From Neoscytalidium dimidiatum (lineage: Eukaryota > Ascomycota > Dothideomycetes > Botryosphaeriales > Botryosphaeriaceae), in NCBI GenBank assembly GCA_037367355.1, contig CM074697.1, positions 3,534,001-3,598,000 on the forward strand: a stretch of DNA of 64,000 nucleotides, written 5' to 3'. Below, in pieces: positions 1-11,937 of this stretch; positions within the stretch are counted from its first letter, which is position 1, and each line of letters starts with the position of its first letter. Both the position numbers and the translations under genes were made by a program. Below the pieces are notes generated by a model. That model was not told where the DNA came from and made no database searches. It saw only the letters and a list, made by a program, of their open reading frames with translations.

Positions 1-273
1 CGCGAGTACCGCATCGGTGAAACGTGCGGCATGAAGCTGATCATGACGACGGTGCCGGTCAGCCAGAAGTGCAAGCTGTGCGAGAAGATCGACACCAAGA
101 TGCGACGCCGCGCAGCCGAGGTGGAACGGATCAACCGGTGGCAGCGGGAGGGCGGCAAGTTCAAGGCGTCAATTGAGAAGTCAATGGACATCATCAGGTC
201 CCTGGACACGGAGATCTACGACCTGAGCTGCGAGCGAAACAGGCGGCTCCAGGGCATCGGCAGCGGCCACTGA
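1..273 (+). CDS. 3' end of an unrecognised gene (partial)
   Basis: The reading frame is open from the first base of the window to a TGA at 271-273, giving at least 90 residues. The true start lies outside the window; the first ATG inside (base 31) is probably internal because the frame upstream of it is also open. The visible part is strongly charged and rich in Lys/Arg/Glu, with a Cys-x2-Cys pair (CKLCEKID) near its start and a helical, possibly coiled-coil C-terminus. I do not recognise the family. Codon use is GC-rich like the other genes of the window. Confidence is moderate that this is coding and nil on function. Confidence 0.5.
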   Translation, partial: REYRIGETCGMKLIMTTVPVSQKCKLCEKIDTKMRRRAAEVERINRWQREGGKFKASIEKSMDIIRSLDTEIYDLSCERNRRLQGIGSGH

Positions 274-1177
274 GCGGGCGCGAAGAGCGAGGGTGAGTGA
301 GGGAGATTGAGAGAGGAAAAGAGAGAGCGAGATTGAAATTGGCGCCGACGCGCGCGTACAGTGAGCGTTCATCTCTAGCGTTTCGTTTTGTCAGGCGTTT
401 CGGGCTTCTCTTTTCTTTTCTGGCTGGGATCACGGGATCCACTCGTTTGTCGGCAGCAGCAAGATTGTCTGGAAGCGCGGAGGATGGCGGGGAGCGGGCA
501 GCAGCGCGGGTAGCTCCTGGGGGCGTCTTCAGGGTTGGCGGCGCCTTTCATGTACTACGATGTAGCGGATAGCTGGGCGAATGCATTCTCTTCCTCAAAT
601 GATAGGCAGGTTGTAGCCGCTGAGTGATCAGTTGGGGCTGAGGCTCCGTCCAATCCGTGCGAGTCGCGTAGCCAAAATAGAAGCGGCCGGGAAGCCGGAG
701 ACGCCGCGCGCACGGCCGAGGCAGCGCGCGGCACGCTCGAAGTGAGGATAGAGGCGCCCGGCGCCGATGGATCCTGATGAGGCTTCAGACGGCCGCCGAG
801 GGTTGAGACGAAGGGTTGGAGGATGAGGTCGGTCAGAAGGTCGACGGAGTGATGTGGAGAATAGCGCAGCACGTGACCCGACGCTAGCCCGCATTGGGCG
901 GCCCCCACCTCGCCCGCGACCTCCACTCGCGCCAGCCGCCGACCTCGACGCGCTCACCACCACGCCCGCCGTTATCCAGCATCCAGCGCCCGCCTGCGCT
1001 CGCAACACGCCCTCGACGCTCCAGCACCGCCTGTCCTCAGCCCGCGGCCGTCCGTCCGTCTTTTATGTGCGCGCACCGCCCCCGCCTGCCCGACCCTGCC
1101 GTGCGCACATCCCGCGCTCACCGCACCGTCCGGCGGTGAGCCTCCGGAATCCCGTGGATTGGTCGTCGTCGTCTTCT

Positions 1178-1218
1178 CCTGCTGCTGCTACTGCTGCTGC
1201 TGCTGCTGCTACTACTGC
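1178..1218. repeat. Imperfect CTG/CTA trinucleotide microsatellite
   Basis: About a dozen CTG or CTA triplets follow one another (ctcctgctgctgctactgct and onward). It lies outside any supported gene and is probably a neutral microsatellite. Confidence 0.75.
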
Positions 1219-2989
1219 CAATCTGCCGTCGCTCGCTGCGTGCTCGGCACGCTTATCGCGTCTGCGTCTGCCTTCGCACTTGCACCCACGCGTCGTGCGC
1301 TAGTCAGTCCTGGAAGCGAAGTCAGCTGCTTGCCTCAACGTCCGCGCCGCTCACCGTCCACTTGCCTAGAAACGCAACGCCCGGCGGCCGCGCTCGAAAG
1401 CGGGTGTACTGCCTGCTCTTTTTAGGCTTTGCGAGCTCTCTCCGTCGCAAAGCATCGCTAGTTCATATTTCGCCTGCGCGGATGTCGAGCAGCTTTTTAG
1501 TGTGCGGCCTACGTGGCGGCCGCTGAGTGGTCCTCTGCCTCTGTTGATCCCCTCGACCCCAGCGCCGCGCCCAATCTGCGTGAATTCGCTGTCAGGATTC
1601 AGATCCCTCCCATGCTCTTTTTGGGCGCCAAAAGACTGAGTCTCTTCGTCGTCGTGTTGAAAGCCGCGGGCCTCCCTTCGGCGCGCCTGTTCAGCGGCCT
1701 CCCACCTCTTTATGTGCCCGGCTCCCGCAGCCAACTGTGCCCGCCCCCCAATGCGTCTTCCAGCGCTTAGATCCGCCCCAGCGGGCAAGACGGGAACGCC
1801 ATGACCAGCCATTCATTCGCCTGGAGGAGGCAGGGGAGCTGCTTGAGAAGTGCGCCCGCCAGCCAATGAACGTCCCGGACAGGGGTCTTCTCGAGCTCTG
1901 GACACTCCACCATACCAGAGACCACGCGAAGAAAGATATGACACACATCAGCACGCGGACGCTGATGTATCAAGTCTCGTGTAACCGTCATGCGCCTTCT
2001 GCAGTCGTTTTTCTTGACCCAGCGGCAAGCCGTTCCGCTGGCCCTTTCGTAGCCAATACTTCGTGAGTCGATGCTCAACCTCAATCCGGCCACACTCGCG
2101 TTCATCAAACCTCTCAAGCATGCTTCATGCAATATCCTGCCTGCTGACAGCTGACAGCCAATGCCGAACTTGTTGTTGGCTGTGTCTCTTGTCCGTACCA
2201 CCTGCGCACCCGCGTGTCCAAACTGCTATCTATAGAGCACGTACCATCCACACCCGTAACTGCGGTACTCCGAGTACGTACCATGTATGGACAACTCAGA
2301 ACCAATATTCCACCCGTTCCCTGTCCAGCATTTGCTCTGCCGTTTCGAAGTGACGAATGACAGCCCATCCGGGTGTTGACGGCGCGCCCCAAAGGCAACC
2401 GCCTGTTTCATTCAGCAGGTTTCACCTTGCAAAAACCAAACATTTTCTACCAGCTCCTTCCCAGTCGAACTTTCCAGTTATCGAGAACGACCCACCGTTG
2501 ACCCGCTACGTGTCCACATGACGACCAGGCTGGATCCTCAAAGTCCACTTGGAAAAATACCCTAAGAGCAAAGCGCTCTCCATCACAACGTCACCAGACA
2601 CAAGCCCCTCCAGAAGCCATCAGCCGCCGACCCACTCTCTCCACCAATCACCAATACTTCTACCCGCCCTCATCCCCCTTGCCGGCGGCCACCGCAAGGA
2701 AGAGATAGACGCCTCGCGATCATCCATCCCCCAATCCAGCCCAGCGCCGTCTAAAAGCGCGCAAGACGCCCAATCATCATTCGCAGACGCCGCTCCTGCC
2801 CGCAGCTAGCTCAACCTTTCGGGACTCAACTTCCTCGAAATTGGCGCGATCGACAAAGAAGAGGAGGATCTGGCCCCTCTCCATCCACCCGTTCAGCTAC
2901 CCCGTGACCCGGCCAGTCCCGAACGACCCGGCCCCGCCGTCCCGTACCGCTCGCGCTAGCGCCAGGGCCTTTGTTTTTCCACTGACACA

Positions 2990-3060
2990 CAAAGTATAAA
3001 AAAGACTTTTTACCCCTCTCCTTCTCTTGCCCTACCTGAACCCCCCCTCACACAACCCCC
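2990..3060 (+). promoter_or_regulatory. TATA plus CT-rich promoter-like segment
   Basis: A TATA-like box (gtataaaaaa, about 2993-3002) is followed by a long pyrimidine-rich stretch, the usual layout of a strong fungal core promoter reading rightwards. No recognised gene follows on the plus strand. Only two small overlapping ORFs do: ATG at 3258 to TAG at 3437 (59 codons), and ATG at 3337 to TGA at 3423 (28 codons). It could drive a small secreted or regulatory peptide, a first exon, or a transcript antisense to the 3' end of the neighbouring giant gene. Confidence 0.3.
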
Positions 3061-4005
3061 ACCCTTCAATCGATAAGTCCTGTCCCCCCGCTCCTCACTT
3101 TCCCTCGGTCGAAGCAAGGGAAGCACCAGTGAAGGGAAGGGGGACAGCTGTGCGCGCCAAGACGACACGAGGTTTCTCGGAAGCAGGCGACGCACACACG
3201 CTCTACTCTTGTTCTTTTTTTCCTCATCCCGCTACTCGACGCATTGTAGATCCTTGAATGCCTGTGTCTCAGCCCGTCCTCCTTTCCCCCCCTCGTGGAA
3301 GTTTACCCCGTCCAGCGCTTCTCCTAATCGGGAGAGATGACGAGCCCGGCGATACGCGATTTCTACACGGACAGGACGCCTTGCGACGCGTCGGAGAGCA
3401 AGACGCAAGGGCCAGGCGATTGAAAGTGCGATCGTAGGGCAGTGCCACTATACGAATCTATCTGCCAATCACGGCGGGACAAAGATGAGCCCAACTTTTT
3501 TCAGCTCCGAACATCGAGCCAGGTAGGGGAAAAAGCACGGAAGCATCGCAGCCAACTTCAGGTTTTCAGTAAGACCAGCGGAGATTTAGAAAAAAAAAAA
3601 AGAATGTCAAGACTCCTATTATGCTACCCAAGCGTCGAGCTATAGCGAAACCAAAACTAACTTGAAAAAGAAAAAAAAAACCAAAACTAAAGCCATTGTT
3701 TCCATCTAACCATAGCGTCGTGGCCATGATCATCGTTTATTGCCCGTATCCAGCGAAGAGTAGAAACAAGAGATGACCGGATCCTTTCTTTTCCCACACC
3801 TCGTCAACAGACAAGAAGATGTTGCCGGTAGTATATGAGCGAGATCGATAGAGAGACACAGAGAGCGTAGCAAGTAAGAAAAATAGGAAAATAGGGGGGA
3901 GACGCACACATGGATGCCACGTCCGATAGACAAAAGCGCGGGAAGGCAGGCGTCCGAATGCATCAAGCACCTCGCACGCTGTGGCCTGACCCACCCCGCC
4001 TCCCC

Positions 4006-7000
4006 TCACACCTTCACCTCATCCCTCTCCGCCTCCTGCACCCTCACGCCTCCAACCCGCACGACGCCGCTCTCCCCCTTACACCCGCCAACGACAACCC
4101 TCACCTCCGCCTCCCCACCATCCGCGTTCCACACGCCTTCGAACACTCCTCCGTTCTCGCCCGGCACACCGCTCACGACGACCTCCCCGCCAACTTCAAC
4201 ACGCACCTCGCATCCGGCATCGCCGTCGCTCTGGCTCGCCTGAACAGAGACCTCGTACCGTTTCCCCGCCTCGACCGCGACGCTCTGGCTCAGCCCGATT
4301 TCTGCCTCAGGCTCCTGACTCACGACCTCGACACCGCCGTCGCCTGGCGCCGCGGCAGCAGCGGCCGCCGGGATGACGAAGATGGCGCCGCTGTCGGTGT
4401 CGGTTGCCCAGTCGAGCGGTTCCGCCGCGTCGTCGAAGGCGGTGAAGGACGGGTTGAGAAGGAGGTTGGTTGCGTCATCGTCGTCGTCGTCCTCGTTATC
4501 GGGGGAGGTGCGGCGCTCGAGTGGGGGAGGTGCGTAGGACGAGGGCGGAGGGGAGTAATTGGTATGAGCGGAAGTCGTTGTGGTGATGATCGAGATGGAT
4601 GTCGAGGTTGTGGTTGTGGAGGGGGCGGTGGTCGTGGTTGAAAAGGTGCCTGGGAGGCGGTTGCCGGAGCCGGGGGTACCTGGGGCTTCTTCGGATGAAG
4701 ATGGGGAGGTGGAGGGGGAAGACGAGGAGGCTGTGGTGGAGAGTGTGCCAGGAATGCGGTTACCGGAGCCAGGAGTTCCAGGGGCTTCTGAGGATGACGA
4801 TTCGGGAGTAGTGGCGACCGGAAGGGCCGTAGTATCGCTAGGGGTTGTCTCGGATGAGATAGGAGCAGTAAGAGTGATAGTCGAGGTTGTGGTTGTTATT
4901 TCCGAGGTCGTAGATGTTGTTGAGAATGCGCCGGGAATGCGGTTTCCAGAGCCAGGAGTACCGGGGCCTTCTTCTGATGAGCTAGGCGACGGAGGAAGAA
5001 CGGACGAGGAAGCGGATATGCAGTCGCTGGCACAGACGGAGACAGTCGAAACTTGAGTCACTGTGGAAACAGAGACAGTGGTAACCGTGACAGTTGTGTC
5101 GGCGCAAGACGAACTACTCGCGGTTGGGAAAGCAGGCACTGTGCTATTGATTGACTGCACGGGGGCACCACTGCTTGCTGGCAAAGCTGTCGTGGAGAAC
5201 TCGCCTGTACGGGGAGCCGACGAGCTGGACAAAGGCGTTGTAGCGTTGGTCGACGGTGAAGGTGAGCCGCTCGGAGCTTCAGTGCTAGCCGGAGCCGTGG
5301 TGTTGGCAGAATTGACAGGCGCACCGCTGCTGGGGCCAGGTGAAGTCGTAGAAAATTCACCTGCACGAGGAGCGGACGAGCTCGATAAAGGCGTTGTGGA
5401 GTTGGCTGACGGTGAGGGGAATCCGCTCGTAGCTTCAGGACCGGCAGGCGCGGTTGTATTAGCTGAGTTCACAGGCACACCGCTGCTCGGACCAGGCGAA
5501 GTGGTGGAGAATTCGCCCGCGCGGGGAGCCGACGAGCTCGACAAAGGTGCCGTAGCATTCGCAGATGGCGTTGGGAAGCCGCTTGTAGCTCCTGTTTCCA
5601 CTGGCGTGGTAGAGTTCACGGAATTCACCGGTGCACCACTGCTTGGACCAGCACCAAGCGGTGTCGTAGTAGAGAACTGTCCATTCCTGTTGCCTTGGCT
5701 GCTGGAAAGAGGCGAAGTCGCGTTTGCAGAAGGTGAAGGAGATTCGCTCGGCCCAGATGCAGTGCTGTTAGCAGAATTCACCGGGATTCCAGTGCTCGGA
5801 CCTGTCACCAAAGGCGTGCTCGTTGTCGAGAAAGAGCCGCTGCGCAAGTCTTGTGTGCTACTCAGAGGGGTTGTCGAGTTGGTCGATGGGGTTGGAATTG
5901 CTCCACTGGAAGCTCCAGTCTCGACAGGAAGAGTGCTGTTGGGGCTGAGGACACTAGATGGTGCTGTACCGATCGGAGCAGTCGTAGGCAAAGCCGTGGT
6001 GTTGGAAGGCGCGCTCGGTGCACTACCTAAGATCGAGGTCGAATTCACTGCAGGGGGAGGAATGTAGGTCGGAAGAGCGACCGATGTAACCGTAGTGGTT
6101 GTAGTCGTAAACTCACCAGTGCTAGGACCCGTTCCAACCGGGGCCGTAGAGTTCGCAGGCGCGAAGGTAAAAGTTGGCGCTGTTCCAGGAGCGGTTGTGG
6201 AGAAACTTCCGGTACGCTCACCCGCGCTGCTGGAGAGTGGCGAAGTCGCATTAGCAGATGGCAGAGGGGTTCCGCTGCTGCCGGTGCCGAGCGGGATTGT
6301 CTCAGAGAAAGATCCGCTACGAGGTCCTGACGAGCTGGAAAGTGTTTCCGGAGGCGGCGGAACGCCACCATACGACGGAGAACCTGAAGTCGAGTTCGAA
6401 GAAGGTACTGGAGCACCACTGCTAGGACCGACGCTTGTAGCTCCTCCTGTAGCAGTTGAGTTGGCAATCTCAACAGGTGTTGTCGTAGTTGTGGTATATG
6501 AGCCGCTTCGGGGACCTGCGGATGTGGAGAGAGATTCAGTTGAATTGGAAGGACCTCCAGTGGTCACTGGTAACGCTGTCGTGTTCCCACCAGTGCCCGT
6601 CGGCGTGCTGGTATAGTTTAACGATGGAGGCGTGGGTCCGAAAGTCAAAGTTGAAGTCACGTTTACTATGGCAGTCGTGGTTTCCTCAGGAGTCGTAGTC
6701 GCTGTGCCTGAGCGAGGCCCTTCAGTGCTACTCAAGCTCTCAGAAGCTGGCACGGTACCATTCGGTGGGCTCGATGGTAGGCCACTTGAGGGACCTGTAG
6801 TGAATGTTCCAGAACGAGGCCCTTGAGTGCTGCTCAAGCTCTCGGAAGCTGGCACGGTACCATTCGGAGAGCTGGACGGCAAGCCACTCGAAGGAGCCGT
6901 GGTAGTTGCGCCAGTGGTAAATGTTCCAGAACGTGGACCTGAAGAACTGCTCAAGCTCTCGGAAGCTGGAACCGTTCCATTTGCTGAGCTCGAAGGGAGG

Positions 7001-10000
7001 CCACTCGATGGGATTGCTGTCGCAGGGCCTGAAGAGCTTCCTGGACCCTCAGATGCGGGCGCCGTACCATTAGGCGAGCTCGACGGTAATCCGCTCGACG
7101 GGCCAGCGGTAGTGGAGCCAGTGGTGAACGTCCCAGACCGAGGCCCAGAAGAGCTGCTTAAGCTCTCAGAGGCAGGAGCGGTTCCGTTCAGCGAGCTTGA
7201 CGGGAGGCCGCTTGATGGGACCGCCGTCGTGGATTCGGTGGAGAATGTCCCGGAGCGCGGACCAGAAGAACTGCTCAAGTTTTCAGTGGTGGGAACAGTA
7301 CCATTAGGTGAGCTCGATGGGAGACCGCTGGGAGGACTAGTGGTAGTGGACTCTGTTGTGAATGTGCCAGAGCGAGGCCCAGAAGAGCTGCTCAAGGACT
7401 CTGTTGCTGGACTCGTCCCATTTGGTGATCCTGATGGAAGACCACTCGAGGGGGCTGACAAGGATGATCCTGTATTAGTTGTCGCTGTGCTGATCGAACT
7501 CTCTGCAGCCGGGGTAGTACCATTAGAAGACGGAGAAGGCAACCCGCTCGATGGAGCTAACAGGCTTGATCCAGCCTCGGTTGTTGCTGTACCAGACCGT
7601 GGAGCGCCACTGCTGCTTAGAGTCTCTGTCGTCTGAGTGGTCGTGGTAGTAGTAGTAGCATTAGACGATGGGACAGGGAGACCACTTGAAGGTACTTCGG
7701 GAGCAGGAAGGGCGGTCGTGCCTGTGGGTGGCGTGGATCCCTCACCGCCAGTAGATGTTCCGTTGACAGTAAGCGTGAGAGTTGTGGTAAGCGAGCCGCT
7801 GGTAATTGTTGTTGTGAAAGTGCCGGTGCGGAGGCCAGTATCAGTAAGTGGTGTGGTTCCGGAGGACGGGGCAGACTCGGTGTTGCTTCCAGCCGCTGTC
7901 GAGTTTGAAGTTGATAGCGCAGTCGATATTCCAGCGGATGGAAAGCTTGTTGGTGCGGTCGTAGAGAATTCCCCAGTGCGAGGCGCGCTTGAGCTACTCA
8001 GAGTATTGGACGACGGACCGCTGGCAGCGCTGCCTCCAGTTGCTGTAGAGTTGTTCGTTTGAGACACGGAGGTAGACTCGCTGGGAACGACTGTGCTGGA
8101 TTCGGAAATCGCGGTCGAATTAGATGGCAGCGTGTTACTTGAGCTGCTTGGGCCCGAAGCAGCTGAGCCACCTGTTGCGGTTGAGCTCGTTTCACCGATC
8201 TGGGAAGTCTCGACGATTAGAGAGGTCAAGGTCAGGGTTGTCTGAATGGGAACTTCAATGGACTCGCCGCCTGTTGCAGTAGATGTTGCGGTTGTGACAT
8301 TGCTGGTGACCACAGTGATTGATGTGCTGACGGTTATATGAGTTGTGCTCGTGCTGGAAATTGTTTCCAGAGGAGTGCTAGTTGTTGAATTCGAAGGTGG
8401 TACCTCAGATGAGCCGCCCGCAGCGGTGGACGACCCAGTAGCACTAGACTCCGTGGATGCTCCAGGGACGACTGAGGTACCCGTTGTTGTCGTGGTTGTG
8501 GTCGAATTGCTCGGGGTGGATATTGTCGATTCCCCTGAAGCTGGAGAACTTCCCGTCGGGCCAGCTTCAGATGAGCCGCCAGTTGCGGTTGACGATTCTG
8601 TACCTCCCGTCACGGTCGAGACTTCGGAAACGATCGACGTGCCTGTAGTCGTTGTCGTGGTTGTCCCGTTACTTGGGGCAGAAACGCTAGAACCGCCCGT
8701 AGCAGTCGAAGTACCGCTGGGAGCCGAGGCAGCCGAGCCGCCAGTCGCAGTTGAAGATCCAGTGGAAAATGCTTCACTTGATCCGCCAGTGGCGATGGAT
8801 GTTCCAGTAGTCGTAGTCGTGATCGTAGAAGCCGTCTCAGTCGGGCCACCTGGTGCCGTTGACGTGGATTCAGGAGCTGAAATTCCAGAGCCGCCAGTGG
8901 CGTTGGATGTGGAAGTTGCACTTATGATGGTCAAAAGGCTCACAGAAGTGGAGCTGTACGTGTAGAGCTCGACAAGAGTCGTTCCGCCTGATACTATGGT
9001 GGTGTTGTATGTACCAACAAGTGCCGTTGTCGTGGTTGGAATGAGCACTGTAGTTCCACTTCCCGTGGAAGTGACTGTTCCGCCGGAAGTAATTGACGCA
9101 CCAGGTGCAATCTCAGTCGAGCCGGATGCTTCAATAATGACAACACCGCCTGAAGTGACTGTTCGCACGCCTGTTCCGCTGCCTGTGGTTGTGGTAATGG
9201 TGCTAACATATGTCGTGGCAGGGATCGTGATCACATTGGTGCTGGTGAAGACCTGGGTGTTGTTGAACGTGCAGACTTGTTGGTTGGAAGCCGCATATTG
9301 GTATCCAGAGGTCCAGTACATGTGCACAGTGCCGCCGGCATCCGTGTACTCCGTTGAGAAGTATGTCGAAGACGCGCTGCTGGTGGCGTCGTTCTCCCCA
9401 CATTGAGGGATCGCCGACGTCGTAGACAGCGAAATCGACGTTGAGGAAACCGTCAGGTCACTCGGAGCAGAGGTGATAGAGGGGTTTTCCGTGTTGTTGA
9501 AGTTGCCAATTCGAAGCAGAGAGCCGGAAATTGTCCCAGGGGATTCAACTGCAGTCGAATTATCAATATTCCTCTTCAGGTAGCAGCGGGAAGCCCTATA
9601 GACAAATCCTTGGCAGACTGGAGATCGAGCTCCTTGGTCGTAGGTCGAGCAAAGGGCCGCACATTCGGCTGGGCTACTGGCATCCTGATCAATGACGTCT
9701 GGACCAGGAAAGTCGATATTACAGTAGATCTCGTAGGTGTACGATTGGTTGCCCAAAACGTAGTTCTTAACGGCTCGGTCATCTACCGGGCAGGAAACGC
9801 CTTGTCCGATGGGACTGATAGTGGACTCAGGAAGAGCGTTGGTTGCAGTACTAGAACCGGAGCTTTCAGAGCCACTGGAACCAGAGGTAGAAGACCCGCT
9901 TGAACTCTCCGAGCTTGGCTCTTGGCCAGCCGTCACAGTCACAACTTCACTGAATACGATACTACTGTTTGAGGTCAGTGTGGTCCTCGCAAAAGCTGGA

Positions 10001-10719
10001 ACTGTGGTCGTTGCCTAAGGATGTGTCAGCACAATCATGTTAACAGGCCGGGCGGACATACGCTCGCGGGACCGGTCAAGGTCTGGGTTATGGTTGCTGC
10101 TGTGGGCAGGCCAAGACAATCGCAAGCACTGGACAGTCCCGAGCTGATGGACTTGAGAGCAGTAGCAGTAGAATCGAAGGATGAGCTTTCTTCGATCTGC
10201 CTGATAAATTTACGGATCTCTTCGGCGTTGGCTGCCCTTTTACTGAATTCAGGGCCAGTCGTAGGCTCAGGAGCTCTTGGGGCAAGTGACGGTGGATTGA
10301 CGGTGCTGGTACTGGTGATTGTAACGCTGACGACATTATTCACAGTGTTGATACGAGTAGAAGTGAGCTCGGTAACGGTGCTGGATTAGCTGTCAGCGAG
10401 GAGGCCGTGCTGTAGCTTGGCCGCCCACGTACGAAATAGGAGTCACGACAACTCTGTTGGTATTGGTGGGTTGGCCGAGCAGAGTTGCACACAGTTCAGG
10501 AGCTGAGGTATGAGTTGAGAGGATCTGGTAGTAGTCGTTGGATGGCACGCAGACATCGTCTTGGCGCTTCCCGAAGAAGTTGAAGTAGTCCAGGAAGCCC
10601 TTCTTCTGGCCGCCGGGGGCTGGACTTCTGCGGTCTGCAACGGCGGCATCAGTCACAGGAAAAGAAAGGCTGACGGCCAATGCCGCTAGTGTGGAACGAG
10701 TGAGAAGCATGCTGAGCAT
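4006..10719 (-). CDS. Giant secreted Ser/Thr-rich mucin-like surface protein
   Basis: Three exons join in frame to 2204 aa: 10719-10433, 10380-10062 and 10014-4006. Intron 1 (10432-10381) has a GTACGT donor and intron 2 (10061-10015) a GTATGT donor. Residues 1 to about 25 form a signal peptide (MLSMLLTRSTLAALAVSL). A dibasic KR near residue 52 could be a Kex2 site. About residues 275-375 hold a Cys-rich PAN/apple-like segment (CxxxC, CQGFVYR, CYLKR). The centre is Ser/Thr/Gly/Pro-rich with many N-x-S/T sites and three families of tandem repeats, as in fungal adhesins. The last roughly 150 residues follow an NPSF start with a beta-rich segment containing an LDWAT motif, resembling CBM4/9-type jelly-roll modules. 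I see no clear GPI signal: the C-terminus is charged. It is probably a heavily O-glycosylated, wall-associated or secreted protein. The family role is inferred, not shown. Confidence 0.85.
4645..4970 (-). repeat. Three copies of a PGTPGSGNR[I/L]PG module in the giant protein
   Basis: Three near-identical segments lie near 4645, 4742 and 4926 on the plus strand. Each encodes PGTPGSGNR followed by I or L and PG, preceded by acidic/Ser runs and followed by Ser/Thr runs. Spacing is uneven (about 97 and 184 bp), so this is a dispersed motif rather than a strict tandem array. Confidence 0.8.
5185..5860 (-). repeat. About 155-bp tandem repeat, [S]-x-PR-x-GEFSTT module
   Basis: Blocks starting near 5191, 5347 and 5500 recur at 156 and 153 bp, i.e. 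51-52 residues. Each encodes PLSSSSAPR, a GEFSTT block, a short spacer, PSSG, and an N-x-T glycosylation site. More diverged copies follow to about 5860. The period is a whole number of codons, so gain or loss of a unit keeps the frame. Confidence 0.8.
6690..7480 (-). repeat. 117-bp tandem repeat, SSSSGPRSGTFTT module
   Basis: Blocks near 6801, 6918, 7122, 7240 and 7357 recur at 117-118 bp (one interval of 204 bp), i.e. 39 residues. Each encodes ESLSSSSGPRSGTFTT, then PSSGLPSSSPNGT. The copies are alike at DNA level, so expansion is fairly recent and the copy number is likely to vary between strains. Confidence 0.85.
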
Positions 10720-11937
10720 TCAAAACGAACGGCGAATGCTCAAGCACGATCAACGAGCGTCAGTATCGACGTTGGATGAAGAAGTCAACATGAAGCGGCA
10801 TCCAAAAAGCTTTATACAGATAGCAGAACCAAGACAGCACACGCTTTCAACCTTGTTTCGCGGGCCGAAGCCAGTAGCACGGCAAGAGCTGGTGGAGAAA
10901 ACTGTGCCTTGCAGAGCCAATGACCTTGCTCGCCATTTCGTGACTTACCGCGGTGACACTGGCGACGCGTGCGCGAAGCATCTAGGTAGGGGCAAGATGA
11001 GAGAGAGCTGAGACCAACCCTGGGCTGGGACAGAAATGATCATGGTGGTTCAAAGAAACAGGTGTAGTCGCAGGGTGATGGAGGGGGAGCTCCATTCTTG
11101 GTAACCAGGAGGCGTGTTTGGGGGAGTCGCCCTTGCTTGGCTGACTCCTTGGCCTCGACTAGAGATGGGAGAGCCAAGGAGAGGTTGCACTCTTGACCTA
11201 GTTTCTCGTATCTGCCACAAAGGGATACGCGAACGCTGCGCGGGCAACGCGTGAGACGCGTCGCAGGGGATCCCGAAGGCATGGGCATATGCAGGAACAG
11301 CACTCAGCCAACGGCGGCGGCAGCAGAGAACGAGAGGATCAGACATGTGAAGAGAAACGGGTATACAGGCCTCACGGGGCAGTGAGTCGGGATTCGCAAG
11401 CCGGCGCCGCGCTCGCTGTTGGAGGCGCATACCGGAGGCGCTTTCTGCACGACGAGGGATGCGCCCGGCTGACGTCGCGGGAAACCAGGTCAATGGAGAC
11501 GGGCGATCGACGGGCGAAGGCCGGCAGCTGGAGCCCGAGGAATGCGGCGGGCAGAGGAGGGATGACGGGAATTGGCGATGGGCGAGGCGGAAGAGGTGGC
11601 TGGTGGACGGTGGTCGCATCGCAGTGCATCGGCTCGCTTGGTAGCCGGGGCAGGCCCCCCGGTCGGCAGCCCCCGGCACGGGCGCCTCGCGGGCTCCTGC
11701 GCGCCCGAAATGTCAAGCGAAACCTCATAATCAAACATTCTGTTCCAACCTCACCTCCGCTCTCCCCACCGCAAGCTCCCTTCACAACCCGACCGCGTGC
11801 TCGCCGTCTGCCTGCGATCCTGCGCTTCTCCGCCTCGCGCTCGCCCGGCCCATGCAAGCCACCCTCACACCAGCCAGTTGAGGTCCCAAATCCCTCCTAG
11901 TGCTCGCGGCCGCGCCCCGTCACAGACTCCATTCCAG
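10720..11937. other. Shared 5' region of two divergent genes
   Basis: These 1.2 kb separate the start codon of the giant surface protein (leftwards) from that of the Ragulator subunit (rightwards). ORFs of up to 209 codons on both strands here are overlapping GC-rich shadows without any domain. About 200 bp just before 11938 are pyrimidine-rich, as expected for a fungal 5' UTR. I see no other gene. Confidence 0.6.

Larger units (their letters stand above)
274..4005. other. 3.7-kb intergenic stretch between converging genes
   Basis: No supported gene lies between the partial gene on the left and the 3' end of the giant surface protein. The ORFs of 80-150 codons here are low-complexity, show no domain and overlap in several frames. 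The stretch holds a CTG/CTA-type trinucleotide run near 1181-1218, and one promoter-like segment near 2990-3060 followed by short ORFs (listed separately). The length is large for two genes that converge, so an unannotated small gene or non-coding transcript is possible. Confidence 0.5.

Noticed and set aside
854..1303. 149-codon Pro/Ala/Ser-rich ORF
   Set aside because: Low-complexity reading of a C-rich, CTG-repeat region; several frames are equally open.
5063..7636. Long plus-strand ORFs (334, 269 and 173 codons) antisense to the giant gene
   Set aside because: They are mirror frames of the Ser/Thr-rich repeats; they lack starts in context and splice logic, and their Val/Glu/Gly bias is the complement of the repeat codons.
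11289..11900. 203-codon ORF upstream of the Ragulator gene
   Set aside because: It overlaps a 209-codon ORF on the other strand, has Arg/Gly-skewed composition and covers a promoter/leader region.
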